Shown here: piece by piece, positions 9,319 through 21,302 of the stretch
How positions within the stretch are numbered: the stretch's first letter is position 1
Layout of the letters: every line of letters starts with the position of its first letter
DNA from: Phaeoceros laevis
Lineage: Eukaryota > Anthocerotophyta > Anthocerotopsida > Notothyladales
Assembly: GCA_049999765.1 (NCBI GenBank)
Contig: JBNGIQ010009305.1
Location: 223,498 to 266,364 of the forward strand
Direction of reading: 5' to 3'
Length of the DNA stretch: 42,867 nt
Notes under the pieces: model-generated
The model's input: the letters and a program-made list of their open reading frames with translations, nothing else
What the model was told of the DNA's origin: nothing
The model's database searches: none
Made by a program: the position numbers and the translations under genes

Positions 9319-12125
9319 CTCCAAAGCTCTAGTTTCAACTGATATCTGCCATGCAATCTATCTCCATGTCCTGCGCATTTTCCTCTTTCCCGATCTGGTG
9401 CCTCGTTCCCGGTTTCTGATCAGGCTGACGTTCCGCAAGAGGTGGCGCTTCTCATACCGCTGACCGCGAAGGAGACACTGGCATTATTGTGCATTGTTGA
9501 GAGGGAGGACATGCGAAGTCCCAGGATCACTTTCCCAGATAAGCTCCCATGGTGTTCCTTCGAAATCCGACCTGGAACTCCAGTCCTGCAACCGCTCAAA
9601 CAATCCCAGCACCGCCAAACTCCCACCTTCCTGCCACTGCCATCAAGCCACATTCCAGCCCGGTCAGATTGCGCCGAGGATACGCCCTGATCTGCTGTCC
9701 GGGCACGAAATTGTGACCTCCTTCTCTCGCATAGCGAAGAGGACGACCAGAATTGGCCAGCACGACAACCAATTGCTCATTGCCGTGCGTGGCACTCTCC
9801 AGATTCCTGGCTCCACATCCCCCAAGTGTCCTCGAGCGGAAAAGCACTCAACAAGGAGGCAACGCGACTTACAAGGATCATAGTCACGCTTCAAATCGTC
9901 TAAATAAAAATCCTCTTCATCAAGGCACTCATTAATGCATTAATGATACGACAGCACGCTTAGTTCTCTCCCGCGTTGTAGGTGGGAACAGGGCCAACTA
10001 TCACTCCTCACACCCAACTTGTGACGAACATGCTTTGCAAAGAGGGAAGCCACCAAAACCACATGCTGGGGCAACGACAACCAATTATCTCATCTTCACT
10101 GCTGTCAACGAATCTTCCAGCATCGTTACTGTTCATCATTTGATATCAGGTAAGGATAATTCCGATTATTACTCTGCAATGATTCACAACAACTCGGATC
10201 ACAGCTCATGAGGTGGCGTCACTCATCACCACAAAAGTTTAGCAATGAGTACGTCAAAAGTGCTTTACTCGCTTGCTCTCCGATCGGGCAGATTTCACAA
10301 TCATACAGCCGGTTGCCACCAAGGCTTTCCCCAAGTCATAGTAAGAATTGACTGAATGGAAGACAGCCCACCTTTCGTCATAACAACACTCTAGATGTCA
10401 ATGCTCGCCCAAAATATCCTCAAGTCCCTCGTCCCAACTCGGTACAAATCTTTCTTTCCATCTCACAGACTCGGAGTCTACGCTCGAACCTATTACCACG
10501 CCTATCACACGCTACAAACGTGACGTAGCCACAACGAAAGCTGACAAGCCGCAAAACTGCTCCTACATAAACACCTCGCAGGCTCCAGTTCGGAATCATC
10601 TGCTAAATGAAAATACACCAGCAGCAAAATGGTTATCTTCGTGGAGTTCGAGGTTCACTACACAAAGTTCAACCAACAAACGGTTAGCACATTGCACCAT
10701 TTTTTCCTCAACGTGCAGTTCAGCTACCTGTTGGTCACTAATGGAGAACCTTTAACAGCTAATGTTTCAAGGTTGTGGGATCCCCATATCATCGTGTCAA
10801 ATGGCATTAAAGCCATACTCTAGATCCAAAACAACCTTGCATCCAAAGGACAGAAAGCTCGTTCACCACCTAAGAGCACATTCCCATCTCTCTGCCAGAC
10901 CCACAAGCGTAACAACTAACCATCTAAGACATCAGCCTGAAGAGCCAAATCTGTTGTGACCAAGGCAGTTGCAACCCAGACCCCAATAAGCACAGAACAG
11001 GAGATAGGAGAACAGAGAGGCCTTCCAACACCATGTCCTCGGAAACAGGACAAAACCAAACTGCAAATCAAAACAGTACACAATGAACAGGACGAGCCAA
11101 ATTGGCATGCAAGCACTTTACCATGGGAGCAGTTGGATGGACCATGAAGGGATCAACAGCATCAATAGCCTTTGCAGACTAGTATTCCTACATCCAACTG
11201 AGCATTGGTACCACCACCATTTGACATGCTCCCATCACTGTCAGAAAAGAGTTAAGTCAGTGGTGCTTGCCATCGAACATTGACCAACGCTGACTGCAAA
11301 CCCCAGTTCAAGCCGATCTTAGACTGCAGGGACGGACTCTGAAAGCAGTCAGCCCCAGATTCACTTCGTTAAATTGTTTTTCATTGTGTCAGAAGTATGA
11401 TACCACAACAATATACACAGAGATCCTCCAAACCAATGTGTAACTAAAACAATTAACTGGAGGTCACAGACTTTAAGGGCTTAGTTACTCCCAGCTCCAA
11501 CATGGGCGCTATAATCAACCCGACGCAAGGTATCCAACTGAGCAGAAAAGATTGCTGGCTAGCCTTCAACAGCACAAGCCAATGCCCAGAAGCTTGGAAT
11601 ACTAATACGTCCTGCTTTCAATACGCCATGCAGATGCTGTCTCCAGGACCTACCAACAGCTACAACGTGATGCCAAAAAAATTACTGACGAAGTGCTGAC
11701 ACCGCTTCCGCATCCACTACTGCATGGCTGCAAGGTTGCAATGTCGCCTGACTCCATCTCGGATCCATACAGCCTAATCCGCAGAGTTCAGCATACCTGT
11801 ACATAAGGTAACTGGTTTGGTCGACCTAACTGGCATAACTAGAGGCCAAAAACTCTGATGCCACGTCCAAAACCGGGACCCTCAAGTCAAGAAAAAGCTA
11901 CCATCGGGACAGTCAATCATATATCGATGAAACTATGACCTGCCAACCATGTCTGATGCACAAGCCCAAAGAGCAAGCAAAATACTTGTCCTCAGAAAGG
12001 CATGGGTTGCAGTTGGGGCACGTCCAACCAGTTGACGACCACACTTCCACTCATGTGCAAAACAGAACATAACTGGTCAGCACCTAATGGCACAGGCCTC
12101 AAACAAGTGGACAGTGCTAGCCCTG
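9319..12125. other. Intergenic region between CW-MBD and CBP60 genes
   Basis: No coding exon is recognised on either strand; open frames are short and overlap without family resemblance. The left end should hold the promoter and 5' untranslated region of the minus-strand CW-MBD gene. The right end should hold the 3' untranslated region of the minus-strand CBP60 gene. Confidence 0.5.
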
Positions 12126-15100
12126 TCACATTTCACTATCATCCTCCACTTCCTCAAGCTGAGCCCTTTTGGTAGCTGCCCTCTTTCTAATAAAGATACC
12201 CCAACGTAAGGCAGCTTTCAATTTCAGCCAACCAACGTAAGCCTTGCCGTTTGGCCTTGTTCTCCCTACTGACAAAGAATCAGGAGTGTTAGGTGGGTAG
12301 CCACTGAAGGGATAATTTTCTTCTCCATGTAGTGGAGCGTAGTTCATAGGTAGTTGATCCCCTTGGCCCCCATTGAACATGCGCAGCAACTGTTGAATCT
12401 GCATATGCATATCCTCATTATCCAACATTTCTGAACTCTTTGCACGAAGATCTTCTTCAAAGATCATATCATCCACCTGATTACCGCGGAAGCTATCTTG
12501 TCGCATTATATCCCTATACCGATTCCAGTCCCCACCACTTAAATTCATAGTCCCGGGTGGAAAATTATTTGAGCTTAGAGCCGAATAGGGCGGAGGCATC
12601 ATATTCTGCACAGGTCCAGGTCCCAAGGCAAGGCCCGTCAAGGTCACATTACCATGTATATCCATCGTAGATTGACCTCCTAAATTCATATTCAATCCGG
12701 GTCCGAGCATCATCTGCTCCTCTCTTGGCTGCTGACCCTGATTATGGTACTTTTGAGCCATCAGCTTCTGCTGATCTTGCATATAGACCTGGCCAGATGA
12801 CATGCCTGCACAAGGCAAAACTAAGAATGTTCAGATGAACGGGAGAAAGGCCAAGACCAAAAAAGATTGGCAGCAGCAATTTCAAATGAGTAACACTCTT
12901 TTAAGACTAAAGAAGAATTTAAAAATGAAACAAAACTGCCTGGAAGATGCGGACGGAGCGGTACCCTACATGGGGCACAACTTCAAAAGGTAGCCACACC
13001 CCAGAGCAACTTATTTCTGGGCGGATGAAGAGTAATACCAGTCCCACTTGCAGCAGCAGAAGGAACGGTATTGGCCCTCTGTACAGGACCTGCTTGTGAG
13101 ACTGCTGCTTGCTGATTCATCCCCTGATTCATGGGTTGGGAAGGCTGGGAATTCCGAGAAGACCCTTGTCCATTAAGAGGTTCCTCAGTATGAGTATTGA
13201 TTCCCTTCAACTTGTTGTTTGGCTTCACACCAATAAGCGCCTCCCCATCATACTCAACAACATTCTCCCAGTTCTCATAGGCCACCTTCACAAGCTTGTC
13301 CACATAGACCTGAAAGATGTCAAGGGCAAGTCAGCCATGCCACCAGCAACCAGTCTCCATAGAAACCACAATTTTATACATGTGAACGAACCTTTTCACT
13401 ATCTGACAGGGAGTCAACAGACATATACTGGCCATCAGCTATAAGACCCATGAGCTGGAAAATGTTGTTGAAAATGACTCCAATATTTTGCTTGTCGTCA
13501 GCATAGTATACATGGAGCTTGCCACTGAGCACACATGTCTTGGCATGTTCGACTGTGCCCTCCCACATCTTGTTGGACATGCCATTGCCAAGAATCTTCC
13601 AACAAGAAAATAGCTCGTCACTTAACAACTCAATATACACACATTTCACACCAACATCCTGGCAATTTTGTCTTAAATGCAGAAACTGCCTCACGGAAAC
13701 TCACATTGCGTAACTTCTGAGGATCCATGACCACCAGCCGCAAGAAGTCCTCAACCGTCTGAATTCCAGAATTGTTGAGCCTTTTGTGGAAGGCGCCATC
13801 CTTCCCTATCTTGTCCAAACGCCAAACCTCATCATGCAATGCTGGCGGATAATGCTTCTTATACACTGCCAACAGGAAGGCATGTTAGCACAAAGACTCG
13901 AGACAACAATCATATCCAAAAGTCTGCTAACATGTCAAAATAAAGAAAGGTGACACATTTGGCACAGACACATCAGTCCACTTACATTCTCCACGGTGAT
14001 CTTTCACCGTGAAAGCCTCAGTCTTGGCCTCCCGGATACGCACACCCTCACAATAACCAGAACAGATTTTCACACCGAGACGGAACTTCCGACTTCTGAT
14101 CCAACTTGAATTATCCGTGAACGTCAACTCCCCCAGAGTCCCCACTCCTTCTTTCAGAGTTACAGTGAGGTCTCCAGTCAAAAGGGGCCTTTTCCCCTCA
14201 CGCTCACGAACCTCATGGTTCTCAAAGTCTTCCTGTGTCCAATCCTCCTCGTCATCGGCAGAAAAATCTCCTTCCAGAACTATGACCTCCAACTTTGCAG
14301 CTGCCTCAGCACCATGAGTCACGACCTGGCCAGTGCCTGCATCTTGCAGTACAACATGGATGGCAGACCCCTGCTCTCCTTCAACTTTACTGCCAGTGAA
14401 TAGAGGTAGTGCTAGTCGATTCCGAAACTGGAGCCGGAAGCTTCTTTGATCAGGTCCCTGTATGCGTTTGGGGGAAGTTCTGCATACAAAAAACCCAACT
14501 TTATGACTTTGCCACATGATAAACACTTGCTATACCATAGAGGGCGGAATGGTTAAGCATGACCAACAATGCTACCTCCTGGAAGCCTATGGGAGACAAA
14601 ATAACACAACCTTGCTATGGATTTCAGTAAATGATGAACAGTATCAAGAAGATGTCAAATCTCCATGGGGCTTGTCCACCGGTTAAGACTTCTCACCTCT
14701 GACCCAGTCGAGCAGGCGCCAACTTCGCCAAAGCACGCTCTACTTCCTCCCCAACCTGCACCCCAGTGACGTAAAAGTACAATCAGTTAGCAATAGTGCA
14801 CAAAACCGATGAAAACTAAGTCAAAAGTCGACAAAAGAACTCTTGCTCAATAATGTCGAACCTACCACTCTGCGGAGCAAAGGTTCCAAGGTCGAGCAGA
14901 GCTTCTGCAAACTGTCCGCCTTCACTGCTTCCACAATCACGCTGATAATGCAGAAAGATAATTGTCCAATCAGATACACGTCTCAAATTCGAGAACATCG
15001 ACAACAATGTGGTGGCTCAAGGGCGGCCCCCGCACTGGCATACATGACCTCTCTGGCCTGTACCCCCACTCTCCCTTCCAGCTGGAACTCAAGGTTAAAC

Positions 15101-15279
15101 CAACATGCAGTCAATCTTACAGAAATGTACGAGCCCTTCACAGGGTGGCTTCAGACTAGCCTTGAGAGGAATGAAGAATACCTGGCGAGTGCTGGTCTGG
15201 ACCGCTTTTCTTCAGGCTGGCTCTCCTTAGCTGTCTCCTGTTCCAAGGGCCGTTTCTCTCTTGCCATACCCAATTTCAT
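12126..15279 (-). CDS. CBP60: CBP60-family calmodulin-binding protein, 8 exons
   Basis: Exons on the minus strand: 15279-15182, 14941-14866, 14755-14697, 14479-13986, 13865-13705, 13595-13392, 13309-13039, 12805-12126; phases agree throughout, giving about 680 aa. The ATG follows an in-frame stop. The N-terminus has the family's KRP...RPALASVIVEAV and [13 protein letters not shown] segments. The conserved core includes [64 protein letters not shown] and GMSNKMWE. The C-terminus has a basic amphipathic stretch ([19 protein letters not shown]) that could bind calmodulin. CBP60 proteins are plant-specific nuclear DNA-binding factors; in angiosperms CBP60g and SARD1 drive salicylic-acid and immune genes. 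The role here is inferred only from the family. Confidence 0.93.
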
Positions 15280-16827
15280 GGCCTATACCTTTTATGAACA
15301 ACTCTCCTTGGATGCAAGGGCGTGCGACGTCCACACATGGGCTTCCCACTGGGACAAGCCACAACAGCACACCGACAGGGCCAAGATACGCAGTGCAGGC
15401 CCACGAATCGCCGGAGCTCTGGCTCCTGTCACCTTCCCGGCGTCGCGAAGCCGAAGACAACGAGCAGGTGGCTGAGGAAAAGGATGAGAGGCGGGCTGAG
15501 CAGCAGAAAATGCTGTCCAGGAGGTGAGACAGATCAGAGGAAGGCCGGGTCAGCTGAAACGGCCGTGTGTCAAAAGATTCGGTGAAAGACGGACCAGAAA
15601 CGAGAGCCGCCTCGCAGGTCCAGTCCAGCCGCCAGCACCCGGATCACGCAAGCAAATCCTGTCTGCCTTGCGGACCTTCCGCACACCTTCTACCACTCTA
15701 TATCAAACCCCAGTGGCAGGTCTCAGCTGGAGCGCAGACAGAGAGAGCTCAGGCCAACAGAACAGACCGCAGATGGCGGCTAATGCGCCAAGGCCCACAG
15801 GAGAGCGGAGGAGGTCCGGGAAGCTCACGAGCGGGCGAAAGGCGCAGGAAGGCTCCCAGAACTGCAAAGGCCGCGCTACTTCCCAGCGCAGACCCCAGTC
15901 CAGTCTCCGAAAGTTGAGCGAAGAGCCAGGAGTAGATAGTATGGTAGTCTAGGAGGAGAAGACAACAGGCCCCGAGGGTGAGGGGGGGCGCAGCAGCCGC
16001 AGCACGTGCAAAGACTGGTATGGGGGGGGGTGGGGGGGAAGGAAGAGAGGCCGACGGCAATCACCAGAAATGAACTCAATGGCGATTGAGGGGCAGCTGC
16101 ACTGCTCGGTTGGCTCGCTGGCTGCGGCTGGCGTCGCGAAAAGAAAGATAGAGCTGCGAGATGCGCAGGGAGGGCAGACGCGATGGTGGCAAGAGAGACG
16201 ATATCAGCATGTGCGCACCCATGGATGCTTCCTAGGGTGCTCCACCGCCCACCATGCGTACTACCGTGGCCTCCACGACGCGCTTTCTATGCCCTAATAC
16301 CGCTTGCCAGCTGTAATACCGCGTCTTCTAAAGAGAGAGAATGAGTCAAGAGAGCAGTGGGCGGTGGGCCCGTCTACCGTGGCGACCGCTCTCTCTCCTC
16401 ATGCCTCTAATTCCAGGCGTGCACCGGCTAGGGCCCGGGCGGCCACCGGCTCCCACCATGCACATTCTCATTCCTGTCACCCAGCGACACGGATCCCGTA
16501 CCTCTCCCATGAGCATGCCTCAAGCCTCCTTACGGCGCGATGGCACGATCCCAAGGTGCCGCGTGGCATGGCATATGGATTATTTGGATATTTACGGCAA
16601 GGTTCAAAAAGTCAGCATCGGTGGGAAGCTGCTCAGGAGGCGGAACCCCGGTTGGTAGACCGCATGACTTCGGCTGCGGCCAAGCGCTCAAGAGAGTCCG
16701 TAGTTCTCCATTCCTTCGGTGAAGCGATAACTTTGGCTGCGGCCCAGCACTCAGTCCTCCCTCTATACTACAAACTTCATAGCATGCTTGGATATTGAAA
16801 GAGAAGAAGTCTTTATTATGTGCTTGA
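15280..16827. other. 5' flank of the CBP60 gene
   Basis: A moderately GC-rich stretch upstream of the minus-strand CBP60 gene, with overlapping open frames on both strands but none resembling a known protein. It probably includes the promoter and 5' untranslated sequence. A G-rich tract (GGGGGGGGTGGGGGGG) lies near 16022-16037. Confidence 0.45.
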
Positions 16828-16999
16828 AGCAACTTTGTAATGCTAGCTATGTTGCACGCCTAGAGATTGACAATCATAGTTGGTCGTGAAAGAAACAATT
16901 TGACGTCAAAAGTAGCAACTTTGTAATGCTAGCTATGTTGCAGGCCTAGAGATTGACAATCATAGTTGATAGTGAAAGAAACAATTTGAAGTCAAAAGT
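16828..16999. repeat. 86-bp tandem duplication
   Basis: Two adjacent copies of an 86-base unit beginning AGCAACTTTGTAATGC, the second starting at 16914, with only a few substitutions. This is a recent local duplication. Confidence 0.85.
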
Positions 17000-17204
17000 A
17001 GTATTTTTGGTACTTGGGTCCGGATCCGGATCCGTGGAAGGAAGGAGTCCAGTGGATCATTCCACTTTCTTATGTGCACTCGTACAATAAAAAGATAATA
17101 TAATTATAAAGAAGTAAAATACGTCGCTTACCTAGTAACCTTCTTGTAACCATCCATGATAAAAGCATCACTTTGCTTTGTAGTGTGGGGGACATTAGTG
17201 CTTC

Positions 17205-17610
17205 TTGTTGACACAATGGAAAAAAATTGTGTCAGATGGACGGGATAAGAGTACCCGCCTAGACTTTTGTTGTATATGGTTTACGACTTTTGTGGTATCA
17301 CTAGTAGTACAAAATANNNNNNNNNNGACTTTTGTGGTATCACTAGTAGTACAAAATAGCCTGACACAATGGAAAAAAATTGTGTCGGATGGACGGGATA
17401 AGAGTACCTGCCCAGTCTTTTTTTGTATACGGTTTACGACTTTTGTGGTATCACTAGTAGTACAAAATAGCCTCAAACAATTGATGGAGAAAGATTGTGT
17501 CACATGGACGGGATAAGAGTACCCGCCTAGACTTTTATAGTATACAATTTTTTACTACTTTTGTGGTATCAATGTGGTATCACTAGTAGTACAAAATAGC
17601 CTACGGGTTG
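17205..17610. repeat. Tandem repeat with embedded inverted repeat (about 111-bp unit)
   Basis: The segment GACTTTTGTGGTATCACTAG starts near 17285, 17327 and 17438, with a variant near 17564. The intervening text carries GACACAAT(GGAAAAAA)ATTGTGTC, an 8-bp-stem hairpin, and GGACGGGATAAGAGTACC. The period between the clean copies is 111 bases. A 10-N gap at 17317-17326 lies inside, so the copy number is not reliable. Confidence 0.85.
17317..17326. other. Assembly gap (10 N)
   Basis: Ten N inside a tandem array; true length unknown. Confidence 0.99.
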
Positions 17611-17829
17611 TCAGTTGTCCTTGGTGATGGACATGTTTGACTGCTGCAACGTCATTTTCAAAGAAAAGTTACGATTCTTTATGTGTCGAATAGATGTGAT
17701 TGTTGACATACCAATGAGCCCAAGGGACGCAACTCCTTTGTGTGTGTCGATTGGACATGGTTGTTGTAGCAGAATGTCGTAGTCTAGAGCTCTCAAGTGT
17801 CCCACAGTCCAAAGAGGATGTACTTCTTA

Positions 17830-18650
17830 AAGTTTCACATATGGGATGAATGTCATATTCTCTCTCAAGTGTCCCACACTTCAAAGAGGATATACTTCGT
17901 AAAGCTTCAGACGTGGGATGAAACGAATTTGTAGAGCGGCCGGATGAATATCATACTCTTCATTGTGTGTCCTACGGTTCTCGAAAGTGGAAGTACTTGA
18001 AGTTCTTTTATGTGTCGACCGGCTGGATGAATGTCACACTCTTTCAAATTGTTGTGTGTCCTAGGACGGGCCGGATGAATGTCATACTCATTGTTGTGTG
18101 TCCAACAGACCTCCAAAGAAGAGGTACTTGAAGTTCCTTTATGTGTCGGAAGACCGGATGAATGGCATTTCTTTGTTGTGTGTCCTACTCCTACGGACCT
18201 CCAATGAAGAGATACTTGAAGCTTGAAGTTGTTTCACGTGTCAAACGGGCCGGATGAATGTCATACTCTTTCAAATGGTTGTGTGTCCTAGGACNNNNNN
18301 NNNNTGTGTGTCCTAGGACCGGCCGGATGAATGTCATACTCTTTCAAATGGATGTGTGTCCTAGGACCGCCCGGATGAATGTCATACTCTTTCAAATTGT
18401 TGTGTGTCCTAGGACTGGCCGGATGAATGTCATACTCTTTGTTGTGTGTCCTAGGACCGGCTGGATGAATGTCATACTCTTTGTTGTGTGTCATAGGACC
18501 GGCCGGATGAATGTCATACTCTTTGTTGTGTGTCCTACGGACCTCCAAAGAAGAGGTACTTGAAGTTCTTTTATGTGTCGGAAGACCGGATGAATGGCAT
18601 CTCTTTGTTGTGTGTCCTACGCGCCTCCAAAGAGGAGGTATTTGAAGTTT
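17830..18650. repeat. Minisatellite (42-48-bp units)
   Basis: At least nine copies of a unit containing GGATGAATGTCATACTCTT, mostly followed by TTGTGTGTCCTAGGACCGG. The cleanest copies begin near 18325, 18373, 18421, 18463 and 18505, spaced 48, 48, 42 and 42 bases. Copies toward the left are more diverged and interleaved with CCTCCAAAGAAGAGGTACTT. Because the unit is a multiple of three, periodic open frames appear in it; they are artefacts. Confidence 0.88.
18295..18304. other. Assembly gap (10 N)
   Basis: Ten N inside the minisatellite; copies have probably been collapsed here. Confidence 0.99.
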
Positions 18651-18740
18651 TTTTGTATGTCTCATGATCAGTTTCCAGTTTCCAGTATGTACCTTGACTA
18701 TGGACTCTGGACTCTACATTGAATAAAGTTCATTCCTTCC

Positions 18741-18930
18741 TTCCAAAGAGAAGATGTCTTTTATGTGTCGATGAGCGGTTTTGTAGTACATACATGTTAC
18801 ATATTGTGTGGAATTTTTAATGAAGACTTAGTTCATTCCTTGCTTCCAAAGAGAAGATATGTCTTTTATGCGTCACATCAGCGGTCTTGTAGCACCTACA
18901 TGTTATATATTGCTTGGAATTTTAATAGTA
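18741..18930. repeat. Approximately 95-bp tandem duplication
   Basis: Two copies of a segment running from CCAAAGAGAAGAT through TCTTTTATG, GCGGT, TTGTAG and ACATGTTA to GGAATTTT. The copies are moderately diverged. Confidence 0.75.
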
Positions 18931-18994
18931 TACTGAAATACATTCCTTCATGTTCCACCAATGGTGCACAAAAGCTTGTGCAGTTATAATTTGT

Positions 18995-19120
18995 ATCAAG
19001 GGTCTTTGAGATTTATTGACTTCGTTGGCTATGTTTATGGCATTAGGATAAAACTATATCGAGGGTCTTTGAGATTTGTTGACTTCATTGGCTTTGTTTA
19101 CGGCATTAGAATATAACCAC
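18995..19120. repeat. 63-bp tandem duplication
   Basis: ATC(A/G)AGGGTCTTTGAGATTT begins at 18995 and again at 19058. The two 63-base copies differ at several positions. Confidence 0.8.
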
Positions 19121-21202
19121 ACTATACTATGACGGCTTTGTTGGACGGTATGAAGAACAATACACGGTATGAAGAACATACACTATATTTGTTTGATTGA
19201 CTATAGACTAGGTGGTAGCCTTCAAAAGTTCTTATTTTGAAAGGTATTATGAGCATTCTTGTCAACAACCAGACTTCTAAGCATATCTTATATTATAAAA
19301 ACATAGGACACTCTCTCTACACTAGGGAGAGAGAGAGTGTTTAAATGGTTTAAATTGTCTGGGACGGATGGGTGGATTCAGGTGTTGTTCCTTTTCATGA
19401 GAGAGAGTGCGTGAGCGCGCACGGAGCGCGACCGCGGGGTAAAATAAAGGCAATTGAACCCTATACCTGCCCTTTCCACTCTAAGAACCTAACCGCATGG
19501 CCTACTCCATTACATGAAAGATACTTGTTTAAATTATTTATACCTCTAACTTGGGATGGGTGGAGGGACGGGTGATTGGCGTCGATGTTCGACGGGTTCT
19601 ACACTAGTCACTTTAGTAAAATGATTACCAAGCATTCATTGAGTAGTAAGTGACTTGGAAGCGTATAATTATAGTTATATGCTTACAAAACATTCATTCA
19701 GTGGCCAGTAGCCATAAAAAGCTCTTATTGTAAAAAGTATTATAAGCATCCATGCGTAGAACTATAGTGAAATGCTTAACTATAGTGAAATGCTTAACCT
19801 TTCTCGCAGGACGGTAGCGAGTGTTTGAAAACGGCCTCCATTGCAAGTCACTGCCCTGCAATGTGACCGTCTTATGACCTGCTATGGAGCAGGTATCGGT
19901 TCAACCCCCAGTCGGGCGCAGGCATCACCGGGGCCATGGACCGTGGTAGTTACTTGTAGTTAGGTTTGCACAGCCGGTTCTATCTGGCCATTGCTGGGAT
20001 TCCGATGACGGAGCGGACTGTACCAGGTCAGCATATAAATTTTCCTCACTTTTAGAAGCTTTTTTATCATGATATTTAATCTCATTCTATACAAATGTGG
20101 TTCTGTCGGATAGAGGAAAACACGTGACACATTTCTATATAAGGCACATGTCCTATGGAGGAGAAATACATAAGATATGCCATGTCAAACCCCAAATTGT
20201 CCAGTGCCCTGCAAAAAAGGGTTAAGTAACCAAGCATTGAGCGAGTGGCAAGTCACTGTCGCCTGATTCCTTGATAGCATAATGTAACGAGAAGCATTGC
20301 TGCACAGTGCTAACAAATCCAGATATTGATACAAAGGTTATTATCTCTTCCAACTAATCTATTTAGCGACCTGGAACAAAGATTGGAGCTCCTCCATAAC
20401 AGTACCTCTCCCAACTAAGCTCTGTATCCACCCTAAGCAAGCCAAGATGTCTGAATACGCACAAGCACATTCAGGGCACGGGGCAACTCGTACGCACAAC
20501 TCACAAGTAAACTAAAGTGGCGCAAAGCTCACCAACTCAAGTAGCAATGCTACAATGACACATGTGCGACCACCCACATCGGTAGCTAATTCCGCTTTAA
20601 AGTGTGGTTACCTATTCAATTGCCTCTTTTAGTTGTTAGAGGGCTACTTTTTCAAGAAGCCATGTTCCTGCTCTGTTGTTTGAGAGAGTCTGACCAGCCT
20701 TCAGCATTTCTATTGCGTCTGTTGCATCTATTTTTCACATCACTACTACTACTACTTGGAAGAGGAGTTACATACTGCAACAGATGAAGTGAACTATTAC
20801 CGGCAAAAGTACCAGCACGTGTGCGATGCAGATTCAAAATATTATCGAGTAAGGTACGACCAGCAGGTAAAAGATGAAGTGAATAAGGAAGTTACAACCC
20901 GGTGATGAGACTATATGTTAATGTTGTTGTTTACATTGATACTAACGTTTTAATTGAGGTTTGTAAGGTTATCAACAAGAGTTATCATGATCGAGATGAG
21001 AACCCACTACAAGAAAGAGGCCTATTCTACAACGGGCTATTAGTACAACGTTCTTACAATGGTTTTGGTCTGTTTTACCCTCCTACAACGGGTGGTGCGG
21101 CCGGATGCAGACTGTTATAATTGCTTTGTAGACGTAATATGTTTTTGGAAACCCAAAACCCACACAAACATGCATGACACACAAAAACGCCATCAAGCAG
21201 AC
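19121..21202. other. Gene-free region left of the 100-N gap
   Basis: I find no coding exon. A short hairpin (ACACTCTCTCT...AGAGAGAGAGTGT) lies near 19308-19340. A perfect internal Pol III B-box-like motif, GGTTCAACCCC, is at 19898-19908 and may belong to a tRNA-derived element. Confidence 0.45.
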
Positions 21203-21302
21203 NNNNNNNNNNNNNNNNNNNNNNNNNNNNNNNNNNNNNNNNNNNNNNNNNNNNNNNNNNNNNNNNNNNNNNNNNNNNNNNNNNNNNNNNNNNNNNNNNN
21301 NN
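21203..21302. other. Assembly gap (100 N)
   Basis: One hundred N, a conventional placeholder for a gap of unknown size. Open frames across it are meaningless. Confidence 0.99.

Noticed and set aside
8870-9463. Plus-strand 197-codon open frame, Ser/Thr/Cys rich
   Set aside because: It is the antisense of the acidic repeats in the CW-MBD exon; GAG/GTG-rich repeats on one strand give long open CTC/CAC frames on the other.
17205-18665. Repeat arrays as a CRISPR or protein-coding repeat gene
   Set aside because: These are direct tandem repeats with no unique spacers, in a plant nuclear context. Open frames appear because several unit lengths are multiples of three, and none has a plausible start or flanking exon.
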